From: Enoplolaimus lenunculus
Taxonomy: Eukaryota; Nematoda; Enoplea; Enoplida; Thoracostomopsidae
Direction of reading: 5' to 3'
Length of the DNA stretch: 64,000 bases
NCBI GenBank assembly: GCA_030248215.1
Contig: JASANG010003027.1
Coordinates: forward strand, 1 to 64,000
Positions 37,501-44,817 of the stretch are shown piece by piece. A program made the position numbers and the translations under genes. The notes below the pieces were generated by a model. It ran no database searches, was not told where the DNA came from, and worked only from the letters and a program-made list of their open reading frames with translations. Position 1 is the first letter of the stretch, and each line of letters begins with the position of its first letter.

Positions 37501-38758
37501 ATAAGAAAACAAAATAAGTTGACGTGATAGTACGTATTGCTTCTAAAAATCATATCCATTATCGCCGCCTGAATCAACGGGACAGCCACGTGGACTTATG
37601 TCCCCCCCGTCAAAAATGAAAATTTTTGCGTTAAAATTTAATATTAAAATTGAGTTTGGCTTTACGCTCGGTTCGTTTGCGACCTTTTTTTGATTTGCAT
37701 ATCCCGTGACGTCCCTGGCCAGGAAGTTCTGGATCCGCCAGTATCCATTAGGAATTTTACTTAGACTTCGCTCGTGGTTTTGGAACAAGTTTTCAAAAAA
37801 GCGGCACAATAAATGAAATATATATTTTGTATCTGCTGTACTTTTAAAGTATTACGATGACGTTGTACTTTTGATGACGTCCGACGACGGACGGCACGAC
37901 AAGTATAGCGTCATCATTAATGGTTATAACAAAATTTCGGTTCCGGCTAAAGTTATTTTAAGCTCGAGGAAGGGGCTGACACGTGATAATCCTGAGCTAT
38001 AAGAGATTTGTCTTATAGCTCAAGGCTATCACGAAGTCATTTTGATAATGGCCTCGTAATAGCCTTGGGCTATAGCGTACTTTGTGGCACCGTTGACAAA
38101 ATTATTGTGAACGGCGCATTATGGAGTCAAAAGTTACAAAACCTGTTATCAACTCGCGATAACTGCCAAATACCCTCAACAACATGGTTCTATAAATTAA
38201 AGGGGTGTATCGAACACAAGGGATTGAGGGTATATAACCCCTCTCAAATTTCCTGAACGTCAGGATGACACGTTTAACAGGTTTTGAAAAGATGACCATT
38301 TTCACCTTTAGGTTCGAAAATATTTAACCTAAATCAACCTGAAATGAAAACCTATTAACTACCTCACTAAACTTTGTCTAAAAAACAAATAAAACCAGAA
38401 ATAACAACATAAACTTGGCTTAAAACACAAACTTACCAAACATTTTGCCTAACAACGGTTGTGTTTCTTCTCCACCATTCGAACGGCCGTCCGGAACGTG
38501 AGCATTGCCAGCCCGAAGGCCGGCCGCTGACGCGTACGGCGACGACTGTGGGTTGACCGAATTCGGCATCATGCCGCACCGTAGTAAACTGCCCCCAGCG
38601 TCGGTGGTCGATTTTGAACCGATCCTTCGATCGAGTAAACTTTCTTCACAAACGTCGTCTTCACCAGTTTGACATCCAGGTAATGATTTTTCGATTATCA
38701 TATGCGGCGCAATCTGATTCCGTTCGGCAAGCTTAATGCTAATATGCGACCTGTGCAT
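9546..38758 (-). CDS. Excitatory amino-acid (glutamate/aspartate) transporter, SLC1/EAAT family
   Basis: EAATs are sodium-, proton- and potassium-coupled plasma-membrane carriers that clear glutamate or aspartate. Three coding exons (38758-38437, 13379-11745, 10552-9546) join with phase-1 GT-AG junctions into 987 residues. The core (about residues 140-600) has the serine-rich HP1 tip SSTATLP (459-465), NMDGT (493-497) in TM7 with the following YE, HP2 around residues 527-546, and TM8 with DWFLDRFRT and NVLGD. The TM8 arginine fits an acidic-substrate EAAT rather than a neutral ASCT. Two N-glycosylation sites (NGT, NQT at 317 and 320) sit in the TM3-TM4 loop. Typical EAATs are about 500-570 residues; here the N-terminus is about 107 residues longer and the C-terminus carries about 335 low-complexity residues. 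A shorter start at Met114 (13362) is an alternative. Confidence 0.85.
11233..11427. mobile_element. Family B MITE
   Basis: Ends GGCCCCTTGTTACTTTAAGG and AAAGTAACATTGGCC; flanks AAAAATTA and AAAATTTA (7/8 duplication). Confidence 0.8.
11516..11737. mobile_element. Family F element at the EAAT splice donor
   Basis: Ends CATATTCTCAAATGTGTATA and CACACATATGACAATACTGG. Its edge lies about 8 bp from the exon 2 donor at 11745. Confidence 0.75.
11745..13379 (-). CDS. EAAT coding exon 2 (complete transporter core)
   Basis: A single 1635-nt exon holding all transmembrane segments, residues 109-652. It opens at a T-rich acceptor (taatttcag) and ends GCAG then gtacga. Motifs in order: RIRPENLLLLFTLVAVILG (TM1), FLRMLKMLIIPMVIASNVSS (TM2), glycosylated loop, TASSTATLP (HP1), LPLGTTINMDGTIMYEA (TM7), the HP2 loop with MPSAGIITM, and DWFLDRFRT to NVLGD (TM8). 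A family C repeat lies about 60 bp upstream of the acceptor and a family F repeat begins about 8 bp inside the following intron. Confidence 0.95.
13441..13558. mobile_element. Family C foldback MITE, short form
   Basis: TA-flanked; CACTGCAAGAAATGG and CCATTTTTTGCAGTG ends. About 80 bp of the usual middle is absent. It lies about 60 bp upstream of the EAAT exon 2 acceptor. Confidence 0.8.
13852..14050. mobile_element. Family C foldback MITE
   Basis: Ends CTCTACAAAAAATGGTGAG and TATTTTTTGCAGTG, TA on both sides, self-complementary through GACTC motifs. Confidence 0.8.
14423..14518. mobile_element. Family H fragment
   Basis: CCAGCTCATCTTGCCAGGG, GGGCATACAAGGGTTTTCGA and GACTTACAAGCAAG blocks of family H, cut by a family C element. 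Confidence 0.6.
14519..14736. mobile_element. Family C foldback MITE, inserted in H
   Basis: Begins ACTAAAAAATGGTGAGTC and ends CTTTCTTGCAGTG; sits directly against the H block on its left. Confidence 0.75.
15345..15617. mobile_element. Family M element, diverged
   Basis: Left ACCTGAATAAGAGGGGC, right TTATTCCGGTCACTACAGTA; internal GGATAATTGA-like blocks match the copies at 20926 and 48483. Confidence 0.6.
16149..16187. repeat. Short palindromic repeat P
   Basis: CGAACGCACCACATACGTAT followed by TTTGGCAATGTTCCAG. Confidence 0.6.
16423..16642. mobile_element. Family B MITE
   Basis: Starts GGCCCACGTTACTTTAACGG; core of TTAGGC-type hexamers; right end CGCCCCTAAAAATAG is worn. Confidence 0.75.
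17788..17842. repeat. AT-rich microsatellite
   Basis: TATATAAATATATATG-type run. Confidence 0.7.
17999..18264. mobile_element. Family K element (GCAGCTGCAA-rich)
   Basis: Starts TTCAACACATGCAAGC, has repeated GCAGCTGCAA and TTTATTGCAGCCGC blocks, ends AAATATTGCACGTATGAATA. Confidence 0.6.
19119..19160. repeat. Short palindromic repeat P
   Basis: The clearest copy: GCTGGAACGC, CCAAAATACGTATGTGG, GCGTTCCAGC. Confidence 0.7.
19326..19658. mobile_element. Family G MITE
   Basis: Ends near GTTTAAAC on both sides; contains ACAAGAGTGTGCAACTGG, GCGTTGCGTTTTTGG and the GGTACATTTTGTACC palindrome. Confidence 0.65.
19940..20108. mobile_element. Family H element
   Basis: Left ACGGGCCCGCAGCCAAGG, right GTGAGCTGGTTACGTGCCTG. 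The inside has TTGCTTGTAACTCATTAAAA and TTTTTAGCCCCCT. Confidence 0.65.
20372..20702. repeat. 22-bp minisatellite, about 15 units
   Basis: Unit AAACAGGAGATCACAAGTTG plus GT, with few variants (CATAAG, CAAGCT, GGAAAT). It is almost uniform, so recent. Confidence 0.93.
20926..21332. mobile_element. Family M element
   Basis: Left CTGTAGAGACCCGAATAAG, right CATCGGGTCACTAGAGTA; shares GGATAATTGACATTTATGGA with the copy at 48483. Confidence 0.75.
21405..21448. repeat. Family F terminus
   Basis: GCTATACACATTTGAGAATA, an isolated end. Confidence 0.5.
21965..22105. mobile_element. Family I GC-rich element
   Basis: CGCTATACTTGTCGTGCAGC on the left, AAAAGTATAGCGTCATCC on the right, with CCGTCC and GGTATCGTACG motifs between. 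Confidence 0.65.
23467..23670. mobile_element. Family A MITE, reverse orientation
   Basis: GGCCCATGTAAACATCAGG start; flanks CTTTTGTC and CGTTTGTC (7/8 duplication). Confidence 0.8.
24300..24375. mobile_element. Family H fragment
   Basis: TTGTATGCCCCTCCTAAAAA, TTTTCAGCCCC and GTGAGCTGGCTGCATGCGTG. Confidence 0.55.
24900..25297. mobile_element. Family B MITE with long hexamer array
   Basis: About nine 35-bp-type repeats of CCTAAG hexamers with GTTGCAAAAGCGTATT spacers; right end TTAAAGTAACATGAGCC. The left terminus is worn. Confidence 0.75.
25934..26184. mobile_element. Family D MITE
   Basis: CACTGTAAACTTCAGTGAG and GGAATTTACAGTG ends; GAGTT/AACTC core. Confidence 0.75.
26449..26605. mobile_element. 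Family E element (CCGGAACCGG-rich)
   Basis: GGTGCAACCGGAATTATG on the left and CGGAATTCCGGTTGCAG on the right. Confidence 0.65.
26994..27266 (+). mobile_element. Family T element (TTAA ends, tRNA-like module)
   Basis: 273 bp, TTAACCCTTTCACTCATAG to AAAGGGTTAA. The tRNA-like module is at 27146-27218. Confidence 0.82.
27715..27950. mobile_element. Family E-like region, diverged
   Basis: Several CTCCGGTT and GGTTTCGG motifs and two TTCCGGTTGCACC-like ends. Confidence 0.45.
28019..28246 (+). CDS. Possible small gene or terminal exon inside EAAT intron 1 (opposite strand)
   Basis: A 75-codon frame in a locally GC-richer patch (about 27960-28250) of an AT-rich intron. The peptide starts MPLALTSAAIGMAAYCW, has a hydrophobic first half and a charged, Asn/Asp-rich end. 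The codons look less AT-biased than the flanks. The frame stays open upstream to a TAG at about 27979, which could itself be the end of a splice acceptor. No family is recognised and no partner exon was found. Confidence 0.2.
   Translation: MPLALTSAAIGMAAYCWCPQLGTHLIDSLAAQPVRYLLALVRIRRKLSSNDNYDADTDTKNNKLQPASQRNDPEM
28503..28706. mobile_element. Family A MITE, reverse orientation
   Basis: Left GGGCACATGCAAACATCAGG, right TTTTACATTGGGTC; TTAGGC/TTAGGT array inside. Confidence 0.75.
28903..29173 (+). mobile_element. Family T element (TTAA ends, tRNA-like module)
   Basis: 271 bp bounded by TTAACCCCTTCTCGCATTG and GAAAGGGTTAA. Module from 29053 to about 29125 with GAGTTCGAATCC, the most tRNA-like B-box of the set. 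Confidence 0.82.
30269..30489. mobile_element. Family B MITE with ten perfect TTAGGC units
   Basis: Flanks CAAAAACT and CAAAACCT (7/8). At 30302-30362 the hexamer CCTAAG repeats about ten times without change. Confidence 0.88.
30896..31053. mobile_element. Family E element
   Basis: Clean inverted ends CAGGGTGCAACCGGAATT and AATTCCGGTTGCACCCTG inside AT-rich flanks. Confidence 0.8.
31065..31109. repeat. (TTTA)n microsatellite
   Basis: About eleven tetramers with one variant. Confidence 0.85.
31365..31530. mobile_element. Family A MITE with 48-bp duplication
   Basis: TGTATAGAACAGGGCTGGAAC start; a 48-bp segment with GGATGAGCCTATTCC is present twice. The right end is replaced by an H-like tract. 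Confidence 0.65.
32249..32325 (-). other. tRNA-like sequence (degenerate)
   Basis: On the minus strand this has a TAGCTTAGTGG A-box-like block and a GGGATCGAAACC B-box-like block with tRNA spacing, plus a 6-bp closing stem (CGGCGT with ACGCCG). The anticodon arm is abnormal: the best stem (ACTGG with TCGGT) closes a loop of about 12 nt instead of 7, and extra bases follow the T arm. It is more likely a SINE head or dead tRNA than a working gene. Confidence 0.4.
32399..32482. repeat. AT microsatellite
   Basis: TATATA/AATATA runs. Confidence 0.8.
32622..32660. repeat. Short palindromic repeat P
   Basis: GGAACATTGCCCAAAATACG followed by TATGTGCAGCATTCCAGC. Confidence 0.6.
33161..33245. mobile_element. 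Family A MITE, left half
   Basis: GGCCAATGTAAACAACAGGG start; stops in the hexamer array. Confidence 0.7.
33833..34052. mobile_element. Family D MITE, TA-flanked
   Basis: CACTGTAATTTCCAATGAG and GAAATTTACAGTG ends. Confidence 0.8.
34199..34450. mobile_element. Family D MITE
   Basis: CACTGTTAATTTCAATGAG and CGGAATTTACAATG ends; strongly palindromic GAGTT/AACTC core. Confidence 0.78.
34517..34725. mobile_element. Family F element, right end worn
   Basis: CCAGTATTCTCAAATGTATG start, then the TAACTTTCGAAC block; right end GATCATAGGAGCTATAT. Confidence 0.6.
34985..35083. mobile_element. Family C right half
   Basis: GGAAGAGAGTCAATTTGACT then CACCATTTTTTGCAGTG. Confidence 0.65.
35148..35500 (-). 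mobile_element. Family T element split by a family A insertion
   Basis: Left part TTAACCTTCTCACGTATG and a degenerate tRNA-like module (GGGTTTGAATCC) to 35253; it resumes after 35458 with GAGCTTGAAACTCGAGCC. Confidence 0.65.
35254..35458. mobile_element. Family A MITE nested in T, exact 8-bp duplication
   Basis: GGTCCATGTATACAACAGGG to CTATACATGGGCC. GCACTCAT is repeated exactly at 35246-35253 and 35459-35466. Confidence 0.9.
36198..36410. mobile_element. Family C foldback MITE
   Basis: TA-flanked CACTGCAAAAAATGATGAG and CACGTTTTGCAGTG ends; near full-length inverted repeat. Confidence 0.85.
36721..36910. mobile_element. Family B MITE with exact 8-bp duplication
   Basis: AAAGTTAC at 36713-36720 and 36911-36918; ends CGTCAATGTTACTTTATGGG and AAGTAACATGGACC. 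Confidence 0.88.
36962..37082. mobile_element. Family H element, diverged
   Basis: TCGGGTCCGTAGCGAAGG, TTGCTTTTAAGTCATCAAAA blocks. Confidence 0.5.
37850..37918. mobile_element. Family I fragment
   Basis: CCGACGACGGACGGCACGAC and AAGTATAGCGTCATC. Confidence 0.55.
37983..38032. repeat. Hairpin, about 22-bp arms
   Basis: GAGCTATAAGA and TCTTATAGCTC around a 6-nt loop, extended outward by GTGATA and TATCAC; about 400 bp inside intron 1 from exon 1. Confidence 0.65.
38437..38758 (-). CDS. EAAT coding exon 1 (N-terminal cytoplasmic extension)
   Basis: Encodes 107 residues plus one base. The ATG at 38758 is directly preceded by an in-frame TAA, so it is the first possible start in this exon. The donor is TTTG then gtaagttt (phase 1), matching the phase of the core exon acceptor at 13379. 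The peptide is hydrophilic, with no membrane segment, and ends EETQPLLGKMF; ETQPLL fits an acidic dileucine sorting motif. The link across 25 kb rests on phase, donor quality and strand, so an alternative promoter using Met114 remains possible. Confidence 0.65.
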
Positions 38759-39140
38759 TTAGGCGAATCGTGTGGCGTATTTGCAAAACCGCAGTTCTGG
38801 TTTACCAATTTAACCGCTAGGTAGCACACAGATTAACAACGGTGGTTTTTAGGAAACGATTTGATGCGGTATTTTACGCTGGTTTTGGCAAAACACTAAA
38901 AATTAGCGAAATGGTGAAATTTTGGCAAAATTAACCAGGTTTTGCATTGGGTTACAAATGTTTAAGTATATTTTTTCAATTTGAATTTACGTTTTGTTCG
39001 GCGTTTCGGCTGTGTTTGGATGAAGTGCTAATATCGGATACGAAACAAGGAAATTGTAGCAGGAATAAATAATATTGCGCAGTAAAACAGGTGTATAGTT
39101 AATTAAATAATAATCCTTTATAGATAAATCATCGTTATTA

Positions 39141-39351
39141 CACTGCAAAAAATGATGAGTCAAATTGGACTCTCTCCGAAACAGGCTGTTACGGACTACA
39201 CAAATTGAGTCAAATTCGACTCAGCCATAGTCAAATTCGACTCACTGAGTCGCACGTTTGACTCTGGCGGAGTCGCATTTTGACTAAGTTTGTGCAGTCC
39301 CTAAAAGCATATTTCGGTGAGAGTCAATTTGATTCACCATTTTTTGCAGTG
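39141..39351. mobile_element. Family C foldback MITE
   Basis: TA-flanked CACTGCAAAAAATGATGAG and CATTTTTTGCAGTG ends. Confidence 0.85.
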
Positions 39352-39384
39352 TAGTCTTAGCGTTTGCTTTTGATGCAAGGCTAA

Positions 39385-39460
39385 AATGATCAGTGTCTCA
39401 AGCTTAACGAAAGCTTTATCATCAGTTAGCGATAGGTTTTCAAACAAACGAACGCATTTT
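39385..39460. repeat. Family F fragment
   Basis: TATCATCAGTTAGCGATAGG and TTTTCAAACAAACG blocks. Confidence 0.5.
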
Positions 39461-39731
39461 TTGTATGCTGGATTTACGGAGATACGGCATATATTTTTGT
39501 CTAAAGTTAAAAACGGACTAAAGTCAAAGATCATTAAAATATATCTATGTGACGTATCTTGGTCTATCCTAGAATATGCCTATAACCTAAGCCTGTATAG
39601 ACAGTATTTATCAATGAATGCTTAGCGTATTTTTCAAGCGTAAAATTTTAAAAAGTTCTTTTTGGAAAATAGTCTAAGTATCATTAAGTAAAGTCTTGTG
39701 GGGGCTTCAAGGCTAACTTTTAGACAAGTAT

Positions 39732-39904
39732 GTGCCAATGTATAGAACAATGGTGGAACAGAAGTATAAGCGTATTCCTAAGCCAAAGTCTCAGCGTAAG
39801 AATGAGCTTATATTTCAACCTAAGTCTAAGCAAAACAATTAGTCTAAAGCTTACTCTATTACAGACCCACAGGCAAACGTTCCGACTCTGACCTTTGCAT
39901 GGGC
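39732..39904. mobile_element. Family A MITE
   Basis: GCCAATGTATAGAACAATGG start and CTGACCTTTGCATGGGCC end; no clear target duplication. Confidence 0.75.
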
Positions 39905-40108
39905 CCATGCATGCGTCAGTCAGTGAGAAAACCGTTTTGTTTTCGTCATTTTGTGCCAAATCAAGTTTAGGCAGCAAAATTTGATAGCCGCAATGGTGTC
40001 CATGAAATACACATCCGATTGTTTTAGGCTTAAAATTGTTCGAGTCGGTGATGATTCTGTATTTTTGAAAAATTTGTATCCAAAAATATACACACCGTAG
40101 AAAATGTC

Positions 40109-40363
40109 ACCAATGTAAAGAACAGGGACGAAACAGTATTATAAGCATTTTCCAAAGCCTAAGCCTAAGCCTAAGCCTAAGCATATTCCTAAGCCTAAGC
40201 CTAAGCCCAAGTCTAAGCCTAAGCGTAAGAATAAGTTTATTCCTAAATCTAAGCTTAAGCCTAAGTCTACTTAGCCAAGCTCAAAAAATTAGACCAAAAG
40301 CTTAAGTTTATCTTTTTTCTAGTCCTACAGTAAAACGTTCCGCCCCTGATCTTTACATGTGCC
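40109..40363. mobile_element. Family A MITE, long array
   Basis: ACCAATGTAAAGAACAGGG to CTTTACATGTGCC with about ten CCTAAG-type hexamers; flanks AAAATGTC and CAAATGTC (7/8). Confidence 0.82.
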
Positions 40364-40866
40364 CAAATGTCTACAGATACATATCTGTAATATTTAAAAA
40401 TCATTGCTACCAGAAGTCGATAACTTAAAACTGTTGCAAAAAATGTAACAAAAGCCATCCAATAGGATTTCCATTCCAAATCCCCTCCAACAATGTCGGC
40501 ACTGTCTATGCTTAATAAACAACCTTAACCAGAACCTGTAAAAAACTTACTGTGGTACAGGTTTACTGTTACCAGGAACACTTTTGGTTTTCACTCTATT
40601 GTTCTTGTTATCAGCTGAATTGGGCCTTTAGTCTTAGAAAAAAATCGCCTTTGCAAGCGGCGCTTAGGATACGTCTCGAAACCCTTTATTAGACTCATTA
40701 TTCTAGTGATAAGCGAGAAATTAACTCTAATTTATTGTGACTTGAAGCGATAAACTTTTCTGCTAAACTCATCAGATTTGATAAGATTGCACAAAAGCGC
40801 TAAATTTGTTCTCGCAGGGCACACAATTGCGTAATCAGGGTTTCGGTTTGAAGAAGGGTATCCCAA

Positions 40867-40974
40867 TTACCGCAATATATATATAATTTATATACAGAAA
40901 TATGTACATATATAGATATATACATATATATGTATGTACATAGATTTATGTATATATACATATATATATATCAG
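40867..40974. repeat. AT microsatellite
   Basis: ATATATGTATGTAC-type runs directly next to an E element. Confidence 0.75.
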
Positions 40975-41352
40975 ATTGCAACCACAATTCCGGTTCCGGT
41001 AAAAAATCCGGTATTTTTTCACCGGAATTTTCAGGTATTTTCGGTATTGAAAATTTTTCTCATTCGAAAATTTAAAAAAAATTGGCATATTAAACTTGCT
41101 TGTTTTTCTAAAATCGTCTGAGCGTGTATTGCCAAAATTTTCAATTCATGGCATACTCCATAACTTATCATATGTTTCCATCTGCTGCATTTGTTTCAAG
41201 ATTTTGGCATTGTAAATGGTGTGTTTGCAGCATTAAAAGCGATAAAACAGCGTTAAAAATTTGTTTTTCGGTAACAAGTATTTTTTATTCTGCGGTTCCG
41301 GTATTATTTTAACTTTCCGGTTGCGGTATTTTATAATTCCGGTTGCACTCTG
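40972..41352. mobile_element. Family E element
   Basis: CAGATTGCAACCACAATTCC and AATTCCGGTTGCACTCTG ends, with unrelated sequence in the middle. Confidence 0.7.
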
Positions 41353-41632
41353 ATTAGCAAAAATATTTATTAATGAATAAATATTTTTCAAAATAATCCG
41401 CAGAAGCCAAGAGGTCACCCTTGAACCGCATCTGTTTCTATTTCCGGCTGTTGAAGCTTGAAAAGTTAGAAACTTGGTGGCTGTTATAACTTAAAATACA
41501 ATTTTTTGTTAGGTTTTTCAGCCTGATTCCCCCTCATTAGTTGTGATTTGGGTGTGAGCTTTGAGTTGTATTTTAGTTGAATTTAGACGAAAGTATTTCT
41601 CATATAAGCGAAATAATACCCAATGCTCAGTG

Positions 41633-41829
41633 TTTACCCCTTCTCACATAGCGCAGTGTATATACGTTAAATAATATATACCGCACCGTGTCCCCTCGGG
41701 CTCGAGCGTCAAGCTCATATAGCTGAGTGGTGATGGTATACGCCTCCCACTCCAGGCACTGGAGGTCGAATCCTAGTATATAAGTATTTCTCAGGTGAAA
41801 TAGAAAATATTCATGTGAGAAAGGGTTAA
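41633..41829 (+). mobile_element. Family T element, internally deleted
   Basis: 197 bp, TTTACCCCTTCTCACATAG to AAAGGGTTAA; the tRNA-like module (41709 to about 41781) is kept while the preceding spacer is shortened. Confidence 0.78.
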
Positions 41830-41991
41830 GCGAAAAATTTTCAGTTTACTATCTTTAACAATTATTACGTGTGAACGCAACGAAGACGTCTTCACAAACA
41901 TGAGATGTCTCTGGGGTGCGATTGTCAAAGTTCAGAGCAGTGCGTGGGGCATAACCCATTCTGCACCAAATCTAAAACACTCCAAATATAC

Positions 41992-42370
41992 GGCCAATGT
42001 TACAGAACATGGCTGTAAACGGCAATATATTAAGCATATCCCTATGACTAAGCCTAAGCCTAAGGGTAACAATGACCATATACCTACACTGCAAAGAATG
42101 GCGAGTCAAATAGACTCTCTCCGAAATAGGCTCTACGAGAGTTTCACAAACTGAGTCAAAGTCGACTCTGCTAGAGTCAAATTCAGCTCACTGACTCGCA
42201 TGTTTGACTCTTGCGGAATCGAATTTGACTCAGTTTGTGTACTCCCGTAGAGCCTATTTCGGAGAGAGTCAATTTGACTCACCATTTTTTGCTGTATAAA
42301 CGTTAACGTGAGCAAATAAATACGTCTAAAGCTTAAGCTTACTCTATTGCAGTCCCGCAAAAAACCGTTC
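41992..42370. mobile_element. Family A MITE interrupted by a C element
   Basis: GGCCAATGTTACAGAACATGG start, hexamers to about 42084, then the C element, then AGTCTAAAGC-like block and CAGTCCCGCAAAAAACCG. Confidence 0.7.
42087..42294. mobile_element. Family C foldback MITE, nested
   Basis: TA-flanked CACTGCAAAGAATGGCGAG and CACCATTTTTTGCTG ends inside a family A copy. Confidence 0.82.
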
Positions 42371-42892
42371 AACTGCAACGCCTACGTCCGGTCAAAATTT
42401 CAGTCTAAAACTAAACTTTGAAAGATTAGAAAACCCATACTAATCTGTTCGTTCAATAGTTGGATTTGATTTTACGAAATAAGCGCTCTAAGTTTTGCTA
42501 CAGCCGAAACAAAATATTTTATTGATAGCTGTAAATTGTCCGAAAACACAGTTTTTCTGGTCAAAATTGTAAAATAGCCAAAGGTTAGCTTGTTTTTCCT
42601 AAATTTTAAAAGTTTTACCACAACTCCGGTAACGGTTTGACTAATTTAAATTGAGATTGATATTGGTGGTATAAAATTAGAAATATTTCAATTATAGAAC
42701 ATACTAATGATAAATCAGAAGGGTGTCAGACAATGTAGGAACTGGGACATCATACCATTTTTACAGTTAACCAGATGAACAAGCATCCTTACAGGACTCG
42801 GATCAAAATTCAAGCTTACGCATCGATAAGCGAGCGATTAAGCCCTGTGCCACGTGGCTCGCCTCGCTTGTCCAACTGCTCCTCTTGTCGAC

Positions 42893-42920
42893 TACTGTAG
42901 TGACCCCAATAAGAGGGGGT
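42893..42920. repeat. Family M terminus, isolated
   Basis: CTGTAGTGACCCCAATAAGA directly before a D element. Confidence 0.55.
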
Positions 42921-42927
42921 AATGAAA

Positions 42928-43179
42928 CGCTGTAAATTCCAATGAGTTGATTAATCAATTCAGCTAGCGAGTTGGTTATTTCTGAATTAATATCAGTAAA
43001 CATTAACTCATTCTGAGTTGAGTTGATTCTCACTCAGGGTTGAGTTGACTCTGGGTGAGTTAGCTAATTCATTAATAATGAATTGAATCAACTCAAAATT
43101 CTAAGTTCTGATAGTCCTGACTCAGATTGAGTGATTTAACTCATTCTGAGTTAAAATCAACTCACTGAAATTTACAGTC
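42928..43179. mobile_element. Family D MITE
   Basis: CGCTGTAAATTCCAATGAG and TGAAATTTACAGT ends. Confidence 0.78.
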
Positions 43180-43254
43180 AAGGACGTCCCATTTTGAGTC
43201 CGAATCAATAGGAGTCCGTAAAGTGATTAGCCAGGTTTTGACCAGCATTCAAAC

Positions 43255-43363
43255 CGAAACTGGTTTATATTGGAATCGGTACATCAAATTATGCCGGAAT
43301 CGTAGTCGGAACTCGTTCTGAATCAGAATTATAATCGTAATCGGAATTCTGGTTGCACCCTGG
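43255..43363. mobile_element. Family E remnant
   Basis: Repeated GGAATCG motifs and the end GGAATTCTGGTTGCACCCTG. Confidence 0.5.
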
Positions 43364-44322
43364 TTTTGACTCATGCTTTGAAGCAAACAAAGCTGTATTG
43401 CTGTAAGGTCAGCATTAAAAAATTGTACGATGGCCTAAGCCGGTCGTCTCAGATGACGTGCTCAGAAACAGGGCTGGCAAACCCGAAAACCCGAGTATAA
43501 ACCTGGCAAACAAAACCCGAAAAAAATGTGTTTCGTTCAGCAAAGAATATTAACAGTCTTAACCATGAACGTGAGAAAATTCAAACTCGTTTATACTCAA
43601 AAATATAATATTTTTGTCAAAGAAATAAAAGTTTATCGTTAAATCGAAATGAATTATGCATTCCGGACGCTACGAGTGACAGCCGGGGGAAATTTTAAGA
43701 CAAAAAAGACCTCAAATCATTTCGGTTAAGAATTATTTTCAAGCTCAACTCACAGCTGCGGACATGACACTCTACATAAGGGATATACATTCTTAAACTC
43801 ATTGATATGTTAAAAATATAGCCATTTCTGAAAACTTTTACACTGAAACTTGTGTTTCAAAAATGTTAGTAAATATTTTTTTACTCAAAATGTTCGCTTG
43901 TAAAATATCTTTATTACAAGTTATACCATCCCTTAACGGAATCGTGACTACGATTCTTTCTGAGCTACGGACGTCAGACGCTTTTAAAACTAAATTTTTG
44001 TCTAAAATAGACGCAAAAAATGCTAAGTTTTGCGATGATTGCTAATATTTGGTATAGCGCACGTTTGGAAGATATTTGTTTTTAGCTCGTTCGGTCTATT
44101 AAAAGCAAATTTTATATATATTTATATATAATCTTAAATGCGGAAGTTTATTAATTTATCGAGATCAAGAGCAAATAGTATTGTTAAACATTGAATTTTT
44201 GAAATATTATCCACCTAAAATTTAAAAAATTTAAAAAAATAAAATATATTTTTAGCAGTTTTTGACTTTGTCCACCAAAATAAGCTATGTTCAAACATTG
44301 CAGCGCCGGCCTTCGAAGCTTC

Positions 44323-44488
44323 GGCCCATGTGTAGAACAGGGCCGGAACAGTAGTATAAGCATATTCCTAAGCCTAGGCCTAAGCCTAAGCTTAAGCCTA
44401 AGCGTAAGCAAACAAATTAGTCTAAAGCTTGAACTGACTCTATAATAGCCCTCCGGAAAACGATAAGGTCCTGTTCTATACATCGGAC
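44323..44488. mobile_element. Family A MITE
   Basis: GGCCCATGTGTAGAACAGGG to CTATACATCGGAC; flanks GAAGCTTC and GAAGTTTC (7/8 duplication). Confidence 0.82.
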
Positions 44489-44528
44489 GAAGTTTCTATG
44501 AGCTCGATGTGCTACAAATTTAAAATTA

Positions 44529-44782
44529 CACGGCAAATTCCAGTGAGTTGATACTAACTCAGAGTGAGTTGAATCCACTCAGAAGCCTGAGCTTTGAATT
44601 AGGTTTTCTCAGAACTCAGAATTCTGAATTGACTGAATTCATTCTGAGTTAATTGATCAACTCATCCAGAATGAAATCAGCTCTCAGACTGAGTTATTTT
44701 TACTGTTAGTAAATTCAGAAGTAACCAGAAATTAAAAAATGTCTCTCTGAGTCGATTAATCCACTCATTGGAATTTACAGTG
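44529..44782. mobile_element. Family D MITE, part of a composite
   Basis: CACGGCAAATTCCAGTGAG and GGAATTTACAGTG ends; its right part and the following A/F sequence match 3150-3500. Confidence 0.78.
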
Positions 44783-44817
44783 TACATTGTTATTGTAAAT
44801 ATATAATCTCAAAATTG

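Larger units (their letters stand above)
13380..38436 (-). other. EAAT intron 1 (about 25 kb)
   Basis: Defined by the gtaagt donor at 38437/38436 and the ttcag acceptor at 13379. It is a mosaic of elements from families A, B, C, D, E, F, G, H, I, K, M and T, a 22-bp minisatellite (20372-20702), AT microsatellites and one tRNA-like remnant (32249-32325). Stretches such as 14740-15340, 17000-17780, 22100-23460 and 31620-32240 show no feature I can name beyond degenerate repeat pieces. Confidence 0.65.
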
